Positions 34,451-46,000 of a DNA stretch of 64,000 bases are shown here, piece after piece. This DNA is from Prunus persica. Lineage: Eukaryota > Streptophyta > Magnoliopsida > Rosales > Rosaceae. Position numbers and translations under genes: made by a program. The number at the start of each line of letters is the position of its first letter. Positions within the stretch are counted from its first letter, which is position 1. Location: positions 8,448,141-8,512,140 of the forward strand of contig NC_034014.1 in assembly GCF_000346465.2 (NCBI RefSeq), in the 5' to 3' direction. The notes beneath the pieces are model-generated. The model did no database searches. It had not been told where the DNA came from and saw nothing but the letters and a program-made list of their open reading frames with translations.

Positions 34451-37415
34451 TTATTCACATCTCCTACCAACAGCAAGTTGGGATACCAACCCTAGTCTGT
34501 CAAAGTTCATGTTAGCTCCACTGGTTATAGCCACAACATTTTCACCCTTCAGCCCATAATATTTGCAATATGTTTCTGCCCCAGCAATGGCTACGGCTCC
34601 CGCTGGTTCAAGTATGCTTCGATTTTCCTCAAACATATCCTGCAACAGAAGAAATACCATTTAAGCTAAACCTAATAAATAAAGAGTTGAATTGGCATTA
34701 ATTCCAAAATATTGTCCCTATATACATACGGGTAATGCTAGACTTACCACATTTTTCATACCACATTGTGTACCACTTCTCTAATAGAGGTGGAGCCCAA
34801 TAGAGATGGTACACAATGCAGTACGAAAAATGTGGTAAGTCTAGCATTTTTCTATAAATATATAATTAAAAAAAGGTTTGAAATTTGAAAAACCATGAAT
34901 AAGCCAAGAGAGAATACTTTAATTGATGCACAAATGGCATCATGATCGACAAGAACAAATCCATCGATGAGTTCTCTGCATAAACGGAAAGTTTCTTCCC
35001 CGACTTTTTTTACTGCTATGCCATCTGTGAAATCCTCCCGCTCTTTCTAACATAATTCTCTTCCCATGATGTATGGATAGTGCCATTGCATTTGCATCAT
35101 ATGCCTCTACACCAATAATCTTCACCTGCATGATTGAAAAGAGGAAAAGAAAAAAAAAGTCAGTGAGTGTCGTATATCAACAAAGGTTGATGAGTGCTTT
35201 TCACATAAAACTAGGCATCAATGCACACATATAAAAAAAGTGTTTAGAATGAAAAATAAATAAACAAAAAGACAAGAAAACCATTTGTAAGACATGGGAA
35301 AATCATTACACTTGTTTGGTAAGCCATACAAACCTTGGGGTGAACTCTCTTCACATAGGCAGCAATACCAGCTATGAGTCCTCCACCACCCACAGGCACA
35401 AAGATTGCATGCAATGGGCCTTGAATTTGACGCATGATCTCCATTCCTATGGTTCCTTGGCCTGCTATGACATCCGGGTGATCAAAAGGATGCACAAATA
35501 TTAAGCCTTCATCTTTGGCCCTTTGTTGGGCATACGCTTCGGCTTCGTCATACGACTCACGCTATAAGCACAACTGTTGCCCCTAACTTCTCCACTGTTT
35601 CCCACTGGTTAAAAAAAAAAAAGAGTAGAACCGATAATTATATCATATAGAAACTTTCAAAATATATTTGAAACTTGTAAGATTTTACGATGTCACACTT
35701 TGATTTTAGGAGTTGTAAGAGGCATGACTATCACAGCACTGCAACCAAGTTTTTGTGCTGATACTGCAACTCCCTGAGCATGATTCCCCGCTGATGAACA
35801 AATGACACCCCTGGCTAATTGTTGTTTTGAAAGATTAGCCATCATATTGTAAGCTCCTCGGATTTTAAAGGAGAAGACCTGCATGAAGTGTGAATATTGT
35901 AAGCTCCTCGGGTTTCAAACTTTGCACTGTGCATCACGATGAGGCAACAAACAAAAACTTAAGACTCTATATAGTCACTGTTGTTTTCTGTATAAAATAA
36001 TAACCGACAGGTTTATTGGTTAACTTATCTGCCTAACATTTCTATTTTTGGTTTTTTTTAAAACGACTCCCGAACTTTCATATGAAAATTGTTGGCGGTA
36101 AATAATCTACTCCAACATGTAATTAATTAGGGTTATGTGGCTTGATATGAACACATCCCAACCAGAAAGTAAAAAGTAATGCTAAAAAAGTAACTTTTGT
36201 AACCAACATGTGTCCATCTTGGTAATCCCCACTGTACTCAAACTAACTACAACTTTTGTTTAAATATTTAACAGACTCCCATATTTATTGCTTCGATATA
36301 TTGTTTTCATACTCTTTCATTCATTAATATACATTAACATTATATAAATTTCAGTCTTTTTCAACTCGCAATATACTCACTTAAATCACTCAAACTCATT
36401 ATGTCATAGATTTCTTTCAATTCCTTTTTTATATATAAATTTCTTTCAATTATTTTGTGTTAAAATAATGTGTAACATTTTTTTTTTATAATCAAATTTG
36501 TACCGATTTCAATAATTTTTCCGTATTTTTTAGTTTTTTGACCACCGATATGAAACCGTCAAAATTTAGTAGGTTTGTATGTAAAGTAAATTTAGCCCAC
36601 CCAATTTTCAAATTCTGGGTTCGTCTCTAAATATGACTAGCATTTTTTACGAAATAATCTCATATATCATATGGAAGTTACGTACACTCTAGTGTTATGT
36701 ATATAACCGATGTATACACCAAAATTAATAGCAGTGATATTCTTTTTTTAAGATCAAAATCCAAAACTCTAACTACTACTACTAGTGTTTGTTCGATGCT
36801 AAAGTCACAAAATTTGATCACCAAATAAACATGTTTGTAAAGTGTGTCCATATGCATGTCATTGTCATCCCTTAGGCAACATATACTTTCTATCGCAACT
36901 TCATGCTTACAAAATGTCATGTTCCAAATGAAGCCAAAAACAAAAGAGAGGAAAAAGAATCTTACAGGTTGTAGGTCCTCTCTCTTGAGCCAAAGATTAG
37001 CATGGAGCTTCTCAGAGAGCTTTGGAGCATAGTCCAATGGCGACTCAATGGAAACATCATAAACCTTAGACATCAAAATATTTGTCAAGTATCTCATGGC
37101 ATCATGAATGTTATTGTTTCCTTCTCTTCCATTATCTCCGCCAGACTTATCAGGCACCGCACCAAGAAAGCCACTCTCGTACTTCAAAGACTCCGCGGAG
37201 ACTTTCTTCAACGGCTGAGTTTGGTGGAAGGGTTTGTGCGGTGCCTTTTCGAAAGAGTTGAGTGGTGTTGAAGGTTTGAGGGAAATCTCTTCTGCTGGGT
37301 TTGTGAACAAAGCAGTGATGATGCATGGTTGGTGTCTAAGGTTCTTCTTTTGATTATTGTGCCGTGTAGTGAGAAGCAGAGATGAGGGCGAAGGAGCCAG
37401 GCAGAGCCTCTCCAT
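34451..37415 (-). pseudogene. Threonine deaminase (OMR1/TD-like), frameshifted and lacking the ACT region
   Basis: Five minus-strand exons are recognisable: 37415-36966 (leader and start of the PLP fold, [18 protein letters not shown]), 35878-35699 ([13 protein letters not shown] with the PLP lysine; [10 protein letters not shown]), 35604-35334 (HPFDHPDVIAGQGT, phosphate loop VGGGGLIAG), 35125-34918 and 34639-34451 (ILEPAGAVA, ITSGANMNFDRL). Splice sites are ordinary. Exons 3 and 4 each carry one extra base (near 35565 and 35029), and each shift breaks the frame. A stop follows GRRCE, where biosynthetic threonine deaminases continue into two ACT-like domains that bind isoleucine. A repaired frame would be about 431 codons against roughly 600 in full-length enzymes. 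The leader looks plastid-directed. Sequencing error could explain the shifts but not the missing C-terminus. Confidence 0.85.
34730..34852. mobile_element. 123-bp Mutator-type MITE in the last intron of the threonine deaminase locus
   Basis: A near-perfect hairpin: AATGCTAGACTTACCACATT at the left is mirrored by AATGTGGTAAGTCTAGCATT at the right. Candidate 9-bp flanks TATACATAC (34721-34729) and TATAAATAT (34853-34861) agree at 7 of 9 positions. No coding capacity. Confidence 0.75.
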
Positions 37416-37481
37416 AATTTTGAGAGAAAGAAAGAGTCACAACAAGAGACAGCTCTGCGAGTTTAAGAGTTAGGAATTGGG

Positions 37482-37489
37482 TATATATA
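37482..37489 (-). promoter_or_regulatory. TATA box of the threonine deaminase locus
   Basis: TATATATA, about 67 bp upstream of the ATG at 37415 on the minus strand. It suggests the locus kept its original promoter and is not a processed copy. Confidence 0.55.
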
Positions 37490-37729
37490 GAGTTAATGAC
37501 TAATAAAGTTAAGTTTAGAGCCGCCTACCACTTCTCTGTGAGAAATTCCCGCTTCTCTATAGTTTAGACTATCATTTATATTTAAAAAAAATACAAACAA
37601 ACAAACAACAATACTTTGCGGAATCATATTCATTATTTCTTTCAAATATTAACTATATTTTGCCTTTTTTTAAAATTATTTTTGGAACTGGATTTGAGGT
37701 ATTATATGAGTTAGATTTCTTTGGATGTA

Positions 37730-40079
37730 GTCTAAAATATCGATAATATCGATGAAATATCGAGGATATTATTGTTTTTTTGAATCACGGATATTTCGAA
37801 ACGTATCAATGCACATATCGTATAAATATCGATAATATCGACGATAATATCGGAAAATATTGACGTCGATAATTTCGCTCACACTTCAGCAATATTTTGT
37901 TACAATATTGCTAAAATATCGAAAAATATAGAAAATATTGATGTAATGAAAAGAAAAAAAATGGGGGGAAAAAAGGGAAAAATAAAGGGAAAAAAACACA
38001 AAGGGGATTCAAGGTTTCCTCTTGTAAAATTAGTCATCCTTGGTTTGCTTTATATTGTGGCGTCCAAGTGGTAAGTTCTTTCTTCTTCTGAATATTGAGA
38101 CATGGACAGGCAAGGAATGATGGACCTTACATTTCTTACTTTAACAAAGTTCACACATGTATATCATTAATTTTATTTTTTTTGGGATGTATAAAAATGA
38201 GACTCTTGAAACCAATTTCTTCTTAATTTGTATAAAAATGGGGGCCATTTTGCACTGTTTACCCTTGTTGTTTTCAAAGTGAGGTCCTAAGAGGGAAGAA
38301 TGTCGTTTCTAGTATTAACACAAACACTTTTTGCAAGTATAAAATTTTTACATGAGAATGAATCTTTGACCTTCCATTTTCAAGTTTCAACTTTTCAACT
38401 ATTCACCACGTTTCACCTTACTTCACTTACCCCACCATTCAACCACTCACCTAACTAATTAGTTGTAGTCATATTTCTATACGTATACTTAGTAGGGGCG
38501 GCCCTCACTTGCGCCACCGCACAGGGCCCCAGAAAAAAAAATTCTTTGTAATATATATTTTAATATTATAGGAATTGTATATATAGAATAACGTGCTAAA
38601 TATTTGCACAAGCCTGTATCTGGAGGAGTTGGCTCTTGCGCATGTTCATCCCCAAAACACTTTCTACTCCTTATCTTTGATAAAAATAAAAATAAAATAA
38701 AATAAAGTTTTCTCCTCCAAGAAAAGTACTTTCTTCATTCAAAACAAAACAAAAAAAACTTCATAGCTTCTTTTTTCTCTTAAACTTTGATTTTCTGGTA
38801 AGTAATCATCATCATTCATCAATCTCTCTTTGATTTTTTTTTTCAATCCGTTGACAATTTTTGTTATTCTTTTAATTTCAGGAATTTCAACACCAAAAAG
38901 CGAATACCCTAATTCCTAAATTCATAAAGACCACTCAAAATCAAATAGTCATATTCAAATCTCAATTCAAATTCAGGTATGTATCTAAATTTCAATCTAT
39001 TCAATTGTGGTTGACTTTTTTTTTTTTACTATTAAACACAGATTGCTTATTGAGGGCAGCAAGGGACCTTATAGGGACACAAGAAGCTTATTTTTGTACC
39101 AAACATTTAATTTTATCAAATGGAAACATTAAATTTTTATGAATTTGATTTCTGATTGTCATTACATATTTATTGCTAGAGACTTTTAGTTATAAATAAA
39201 ATTGTTTATGACGTTAAGTTATGGCAAATTTTTATTTATAGTATTTTCATATTAGATTTATGTGAAGCCCTAATATAAGTTTCGCACAGGGCTCTCAAAA
39301 TCTCAGGGATGGCCTTGATAGTTAGGTCGTCCTATTTCTATATATACAAATAAAATCAAATGGTCTCATGCCGTCCCTTATTTCTCAACATCTCTCCAAA
39401 ACAAAACATAATGCTCATGTTTTTCTCAACATCTATCAACCTCAATTTCCCCGCAAGTTTAAAAAAAAAAACTGAACTATAGTAAGTTATTCTCATTCAT
39501 TATTGTTATTTAATTTGCATGTTTATTATTATCTATATTCCAAATTTTTGGTGGTATTATATTTTAAATTGTGTCAATTAATTATTTAATCAATGGCATG
39601 TGGTTTTTAATTTTTCTATTCTTTATTTGGTCACTTACATGTGTATTTATTGTCTCTAAATTCATTATTAAAGACTTTATATGCTTCCATCACATTTTGT
39701 TACATTTGTTTCATTTGGCCTTTACACAAAAGGTTCCATATTTAAGGTAAGTTTACAAACTTATATATATTCTTGTAATTTATACAACAACAAAAAATTT
39801 GTGTGAACTGGTGCATGCAACATGAGAACCAAATTTGTGTGAACTTAAATTAGTTAAATCCATCATGCAATGCATTTCCTTCCAATTTTTTGTGATAAAC
39901 TAATAGATAATTGACTAAATAAGCATCCTCCAAAGTTTCAATAAAAATTTCCAAGTTTTTCTTACAATTTCTGTGGTTTTTATTCAATTTTTATCAATAT
40001 CGATAATATCCCGATATTTCCATCACAATTTTCATATTTTGGGACTACCGATATTTTCGATATCACCGATATTTTAGAC
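37730..40079. mobile_element. TATCG-rich transposon-like element
   Basis: Both ends carry GTCTAAAATATCG in inverted orientation, followed by many ATATCG/CGATAT repeats on each side (left about 37730-37930, right about 40000-40079). This arrangement of terminal inverted repeat plus iterated subterminal hexamers is typical of non-autonomous DNA transposons. No transposase and no clear target duplication were found, so the superfamily is open. A hAT-like segment lies within it. Confidence 0.6.
38493..39317. mobile_element. hAT-like non-autonomous element nested in the TATCG element
   Basis: The left end TAGGGGCGGCCCTCA and the right end (complement of CAAGGCCATCCCTGA) are degenerate inverted repeats. 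They are flanked by ATACTTAG (38485-38492) and ATAGTTAG (39318-39325), an 8-bp duplication with one mismatch, as hAT elements make. CGCACAGGGC occurs near both ends. The interior is AT-rich without an open frame. These ends resemble those of plant hAT elements with TTF-type zinc fingers, from memory. Confidence 0.6.
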
Positions 40080-41567
40080 CTTTAAAACACAATGGATGAT
40101 TGAAATATTGAACATTGTGGAAAATTATATTATGTGTATATTTTTATATGTTACTTTGCGATTTTGAGTTAAAAGTAAACTTAACTTACTAATTAGTGCC
40201 CAACAGAGGTAAGTTTTTCGGTTCACGAACGTACAAATTTGATTCACATCAAAAGAAAAGCTTTACAGATTAGATAGGTTGGTCGCTAGAGTCCAAACTA
40301 CATTTTATCGATGGTCAAAGGAAAAGATATAAACAGGTAAAACGAAATGAATGAAATTCATACGCTAGCTTATTTAGATATTGCCAAATATATTGAAACA
40401 GAGAATTGAAAGTTTGTGATTACTGTGAGCGGGCTTGCTGGTGGCCCTCCCCCTTCTCCCTGTATGGCACCTAGTATCGAAATTTCGGGATTTCTTTCCT
40501 CCAACAAAAAAAAAATTTGTGATTTTTGGAATCCAAGATATTTAGGCAAACAAAGTGTGTGCATAGGAGATATAAGGACAGAAGGTAGTAGATGGGTAGA
40601 GAAAATATTATGTACAGTGGTGGAGTTAAGATTTTTAAATTGGGGAGTTAATATTAAAATTTAATTGCAAATGGCGTTATTATCTTAAATGCTGTAAAGG
40701 CTGAGATAATAGTAGAGGAGTTGGAGCGTCACGCAAAATCAAAATCAGAAAGTTGCAAGTTTGGACCCTAAGCTCGGATTTGGGCCCATGACTCGCAGTT
40801 TCAAACAAAAAGGCATCATGAATAAAAATCATTGCTTTGTCATTATGTAAGGGCTTTTATCGAGCATTTAAGATCCTTTAGCAGCTCAAAACTGCGTTTC
40901 AATATTTTGCTAGTATTTAAACTAATTTTAACTTGTGGCTATAGGGCATTATGTTATCATTCTGAATTTAATAAACTTGAAGTTTTCTCATAACTAGTGG
41001 ATTACATGCTTTTCTCTTCGATTAATATCGTATAATTTGTGAGCATGTCATTATTAGTTCTACAAAGATATTAATAGAATGAATGATTTTGTAATAACTT
41101 GTGCCTTAAAAAATCCGACTTCCAATCGATTGAGTTCTAAGTATAGAACTAGTTCATGAGTAATTATAGAATATTACGGTAGTACAGCCACGTGATTAAA
41201 AAACCTAAATTTTGATAATTTAATCAAGTAGTTGGAATTTGGAATATTTTTTTAATAAAAAAATGGTGATTATATTTTATCTATATGTATGTATGAAGAT
41301 TGAGAAATAAAATTTTTCAAAAATAAAGAAATTGAAGAAGAAACAAAGAAACATGTTATGGGTATTACACGGGTTGACAGGATCCGTTTAATAAACATAT
41401 TATATAGGTATTTTAGCAGATTGGCAGGTTGACCAGAAATTCACTCGTTTATTAAACGGGTCATAACGGGTTGACTTGAAAATGACCCAAAAATTAAATC
41501 GTACAGATTGACTCGCTAATTTCCCATGCGAATTTCGAATCATGTGTTAGGTTGTATGGAAAATTAT
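40080..41567. other. Intergenic region without recognised features
   Basis: AT-rich, no supported gene. A short minus frame at 40370-40564 is not recognised. GGGTTGAC motifs recur near 41370-41480 around an AACGGGT repeat. Confidence 0.5.
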
Positions 41568-42003
41568 TGTTGGAGAATTTGGTTGAAGGATGCTACTTTT
41601 CCTGCAAAACATCATATGAAATAACTATTAGAAATTGTAATTTACATTGATAGAGTACATTAAATGAAATTAATGAAATTACAACAAAATACTTATCTTT
41701 TGGGATGTAGAAGTTGGTCTCCATTGATGCTTGAGTAGAATACTAGTTTTAGGTTGAGGTGTGTCATTCACTGTCCTTAAGAGTAGATTTTGTCCCCCAG
41801 AGACAATGTCTCGGTGTAGCAAGGTTTTATGGCACCGTACCCTCCAGGATAAAACAACCTATGACCCTTATAAGCGTACACTCACAATACTTGGGTCGGA
41901 TGAACAACTCAAATCTTTCCCTAGATAAAAACATACAAATTGAAACACAAAACTCAAGAATATGGAGGAGAAAAAAAAAATAGATGAAGAAAGGTCGCAC
42001 CAA

Positions 42004-42045
<42 letters not shown>

Positions 42046-42472
42046 CTTCCAGCTATTCTCAAAAGGTATTTATAGGAGCTGGCTCCCTCCTATTAGAGGT
42101 TGGGTCTTAAAATCATTTTAGGCAAAATAAATGCCCTAAAAATCCAATGGTAGAGTAAGGCAATAATTGCCCAACATAATTAACTAATTAATTCCCAAAA
42201 GTAAATATACCAAACGAACACATATGGTTGTTGTAAACAAAACGTATTAAACTACAAAATTGTGACCATTTAAGTGATGATCAAATCAAAGCTAACGGGC
42301 CTCAAAATTAATATAAAAGTATCAGGTCATAACTGTAAATTTTATAAATATACAAAATAATTGCAGTTTTAAAGAAGTAATCAAACCATACAAAAATCTG
42401 GAAAAATAAATTCAACATAAAATAAGTAATAAAATAATTTTGTATTTTGAAATACTCACAAAATTCCAACAA
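41568..42472 (-). repeat. Left (3') LTR of the outer LTR element
   Basis: 905 bp, TG...CA ends; contains an (ATT)n microsatellite at about 42003-42046. Matches 47583-48452 over its length. Confidence 0.9.
42003..42046. repeat. (ATT)n microsatellite
   Basis: About 14 ATT triplets inside the left LTR; the other LTR has an ATTT-type tract at the same place, so this site has diverged since insertion. Confidence 0.95.
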
Positions 42473-42883
42473 TCCCCCACATATTTGACTGTAAAATGAA
42501 AGAAGCCTTCTATCAAAGTATTACGATGGTCATCACAAGTGTATCACCTTTTGTTAGCTCTCAACATTATTTATAACACGCAAAACATATAATCCCCCAA
42601 AATATTCATACACCAACATCAAAAGAGAACTTGTGTTTTATACTCGATATAAAATGTCAATTTCAAAAAACTCAAATAAAGCTAACGGCTACATGTATTT
42701 ATAAATCCAATGGTTAAAATCCCATAGTTCAAGTCAATGAAAATGAAACACTATGTAAGATAAGACTGGTCGTGCTACATTGCAATTTTAGGGTAGCAAA
42801 GGTAGGGTATTGCTAATTGCAACTTACCAAAGTTGGACCACTAGCTTACGAGTTTAGGTAGACAATTTTGTCTTGTGTCTTCC

Positions 42884-43082
42884 TGTAGAAACTGAGTTTT
42901 CTATATCATCAAAACTAATATTACAATCTCTTTATACACAGGAACATAAACGTAAACTTATCAGTTACTACAATATAATAATAATACATAACAGCTGCCA
43001 TATCAGTTACTACAATATAATAATAATAGCATAACAGCTGCAAGTAATTATATGCAGTCATAATTAAGATAACGGCCTGACA
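42884..43082 (-). repeat. 3' LTR of the copia element
   Basis: 199 bp, starts TGTAGAAACTGAG and ends GGCCTGACA on the plus strand. It contains two copies of a CAGTTACTACAATATAATAA unit. Confidence 0.93.
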
Positions 43083-46000
43083 TTCCCCCGCAAACTGGAC
43101 ACCGGATAGGTGACAAGTTTGGAAACAAGATGTTCAAAACGGTCAGCTGGTAACCCTTTTGTGAAGACATCTGCAAGCTGAAGTTGAGAAGGAACAAACT
43201 GAACTTTATGACTGCCAGAGGCGACCCGTTCACGGACAAAGTGATAATCAATAGCAATGTGTTTGGTACGAGCATGGAAGACAGGATTAGCGGCTAAGTA
43301 TGTGGCAGACAGGTTGTCACAGTTAAGTAAAACCGGACGAGTAAGCGGACAACGAAGTTCAGTTAAGAGACCTTGAATCCACAAAGTATCTGCACAGGCA
43401 TAAGCAAGAGCTTGATATTCGGCTTCGGCACTAGAACGGGAAACGGTGGGCTGCTTCTTGGCACTCCACGAAATGAGGTTGGGTCCCAAGAATACACAAT
43501 ACCCGGTTGTGGACCTACGAGTGTCAGGACAGCCAGCCCAATCTGCATCGGAATAGGCGACTAAGAAGGAACAGTCAGAAGACCTGCGAACAGGAAGGCC
43601 AACTCCAAGGGTGCCTTTGAGATAACGTAAAATTCGTTTGACAGCTTCAAAATGAACATCACTGGGTGATCCCATAAATTGATAGACATGTTGAACAACG
43701 TATGAGATATCAGGACGAGTCATGGTGAGATATTGTAAGGCGCCAACCATCTGTCGATAAGGGGTAGGATCCGCAAGGACAGTACCATGGGTCCGAGAAA
43801 GAGTACCTTTGGAAGTCATGGGTGTAGAAACAGGTTTGCAGTCCAAGAGATTGCTACGTTTGAGAAGATCAACAGTGTACTTGTTTTGAGTAAGATGGAT
43901 GGAAGTAGGGTGATAATGGACCTCCACACCAAGAAAATAATGCAAACGCCCTAAATCTTTTATGTCAAACTCAGCACCCAATTTGCGGAGAAAGGCAAGG
44001 AGATGAGAAGAATTACTGCCAGTGAGAATGATGTCATCTACATAGAGCAACAAGATCATAACAGAACAGTGATCATGATAAACGAACATAGAAGTGTCAG
44101 CCTGACTTTGAGTAAAGCCAACACTCAGGAGGAAAGAACTAAACCGCTGAAACCATGCCCGGGGAGCCTGCTTAAGACCGTAAATGGCCTTATGAAGTTT
44201 ACACACATGACTGGGCCGGTCAGGGTTAGCAAAGCCAGGTGGTTGCCGCATATAAACATCTTCGGATAGAGAGCCGTGCAAGAACGCGTTTTTGACATCG
44301 AGTTGCCGAAGAGGCCATCCAAAAGAAATAGCCAGACAGAGAACAGTGCGAACGGTTGTGGGCTTAACCACAGGACTGAATGTATCAAAATAGTCAATAC
44401 CAGATTGTTGATGGAAGCCTTTGGCAACAAGGCGTGACTTATAACGTTCAATCGTGCCATCGGAGCTCAGTTTTATCCGGAAGACCCATTTGCAACCAAC
44501 TGTATTGAGCGAAGGGGATGACGGCACCAAAGACCAGGTGCCCTGCTGAAGGAGGGCATGGTACTCATCGAGCATGGCCTGTTTCCATTCGGGATAGCGA
44601 GAGGCTTGTGTGTAGCAGGTGGGTTCAACGTCTGTGGTGACCAAAGCAGAGAAAGCATGAGGAACGGGGTACCGAGTAGAAAAATTGGCATGATATTTGG
44701 GATTTGGCTTGACAATTCCAGACATGGATCGGGTGTGCACAGGACTGAGACGGGCACTTGGTGGTGGAGGAGCGATGACAGGTACATGAGAAGGAACAAG
44801 AGGAGACAACGACAAAGTTGGTGGAGAAGAGGCGGATACGGCTGGCTGTGAAGGAAGAGAAAGGCAGTCAGGTGGTGTTTGAGAACTTGGGTCCGAGGAT
44901 GGGGATGAGACGGCTGTTGGTAGAGAAGAGGTGGGGACAGCAGTAGGCTGGAGAAGAGAACGGCAGTCTGGTGGTGTTGGAGAATATGGGGCTGATGATG
45001 GGGGCAAGACGGCTGAGTGGGGAGAAGAGATTTCAGCTGGTTGTGGAGAGCTAGGGTGAACGTGAAAAGATTGAGAGGAAGTTGACCCAGATGTGGTGTT
45101 AGAGAACTGGGCTGTGTCTTGAGAATTGACAGCAGGAATGGGCCGAGCTGGTGGACTAGGAAGAAGGCCCACGGGGACCACAGCAAGGTCTGAGAGCTGA
45201 ACAGGCTTAGAAACAGCAGCATAATAGAGTTGATCTTCATGAAAAATGACATGGCGAGAAACATAGAGCCGACCTGTAGGAGGATGGAGACAGCGGTAAC
45301 CATGATGGCGATCACTGTAGCCAACAAAAACACACTGAAGAGAACGAGGTTGTAATTTGTTAGTTACATAATCTCCAAGATATGGGTAACAAATACATCC
45401 AAAAACACGAAGGAACGCGTAATCTGGGGAAATGCCAAATAATAACTGATAGGGAGAAGTCCCTTTAAGGATAGGGGTTGGAAGTCGATTAATCAAAGAA
45501 ACTGCCGTACAAAATGCTTCGACCCAAAGATTGTGAGGCATATGAGCAGTGTGTAAGAGAGTACGACCCATATCAGCAATATGACGATGTTTTCGCTCTG
45601 CTAACCCATTTTGTTGGGGTGTATGAGGACAAGAAAAACGATGCACAATGCCATTAGTAGCACAAAACTGTTTAAAGTGCAGGTTATCATATTCCTTCCC
45701 CCCATCACTCTGAAACTGTTGGATAGACAAGGAGAATTGAGTTTTAACATACATAGCAAAAGTAGAAAAAAGACCGAAAACTTCAGATTTAAGACGCATA
45801 GGGAAAATCCATGAATAACGAGTGTAATCATCCGTAAACAAGACATAATATCGATATCCAGAAACAGAAACAACAGGAGACATCCACACATCTGAATGGA
45901 TTAAAGCAAATGGCTTAGTAGAGCAATGGTCATGAGACGAAAAGGAAAGTTTTATTGATTTAGATAACGCACAGTGACTACAAGGGGAAGATGATAAACG

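Noticed and set aside
34451..37415. Calling threonine deaminase a functional gene
   Set aside because: Two separate single-base shifts in catalytic exons and a missing regulatory C-terminus make a pseudogene the simpler reading.
40370..40664. Paired 64- and 82-codon frames on opposite strands
   Set aside because: No recognisable domain, no splice context and no conservation evidence.
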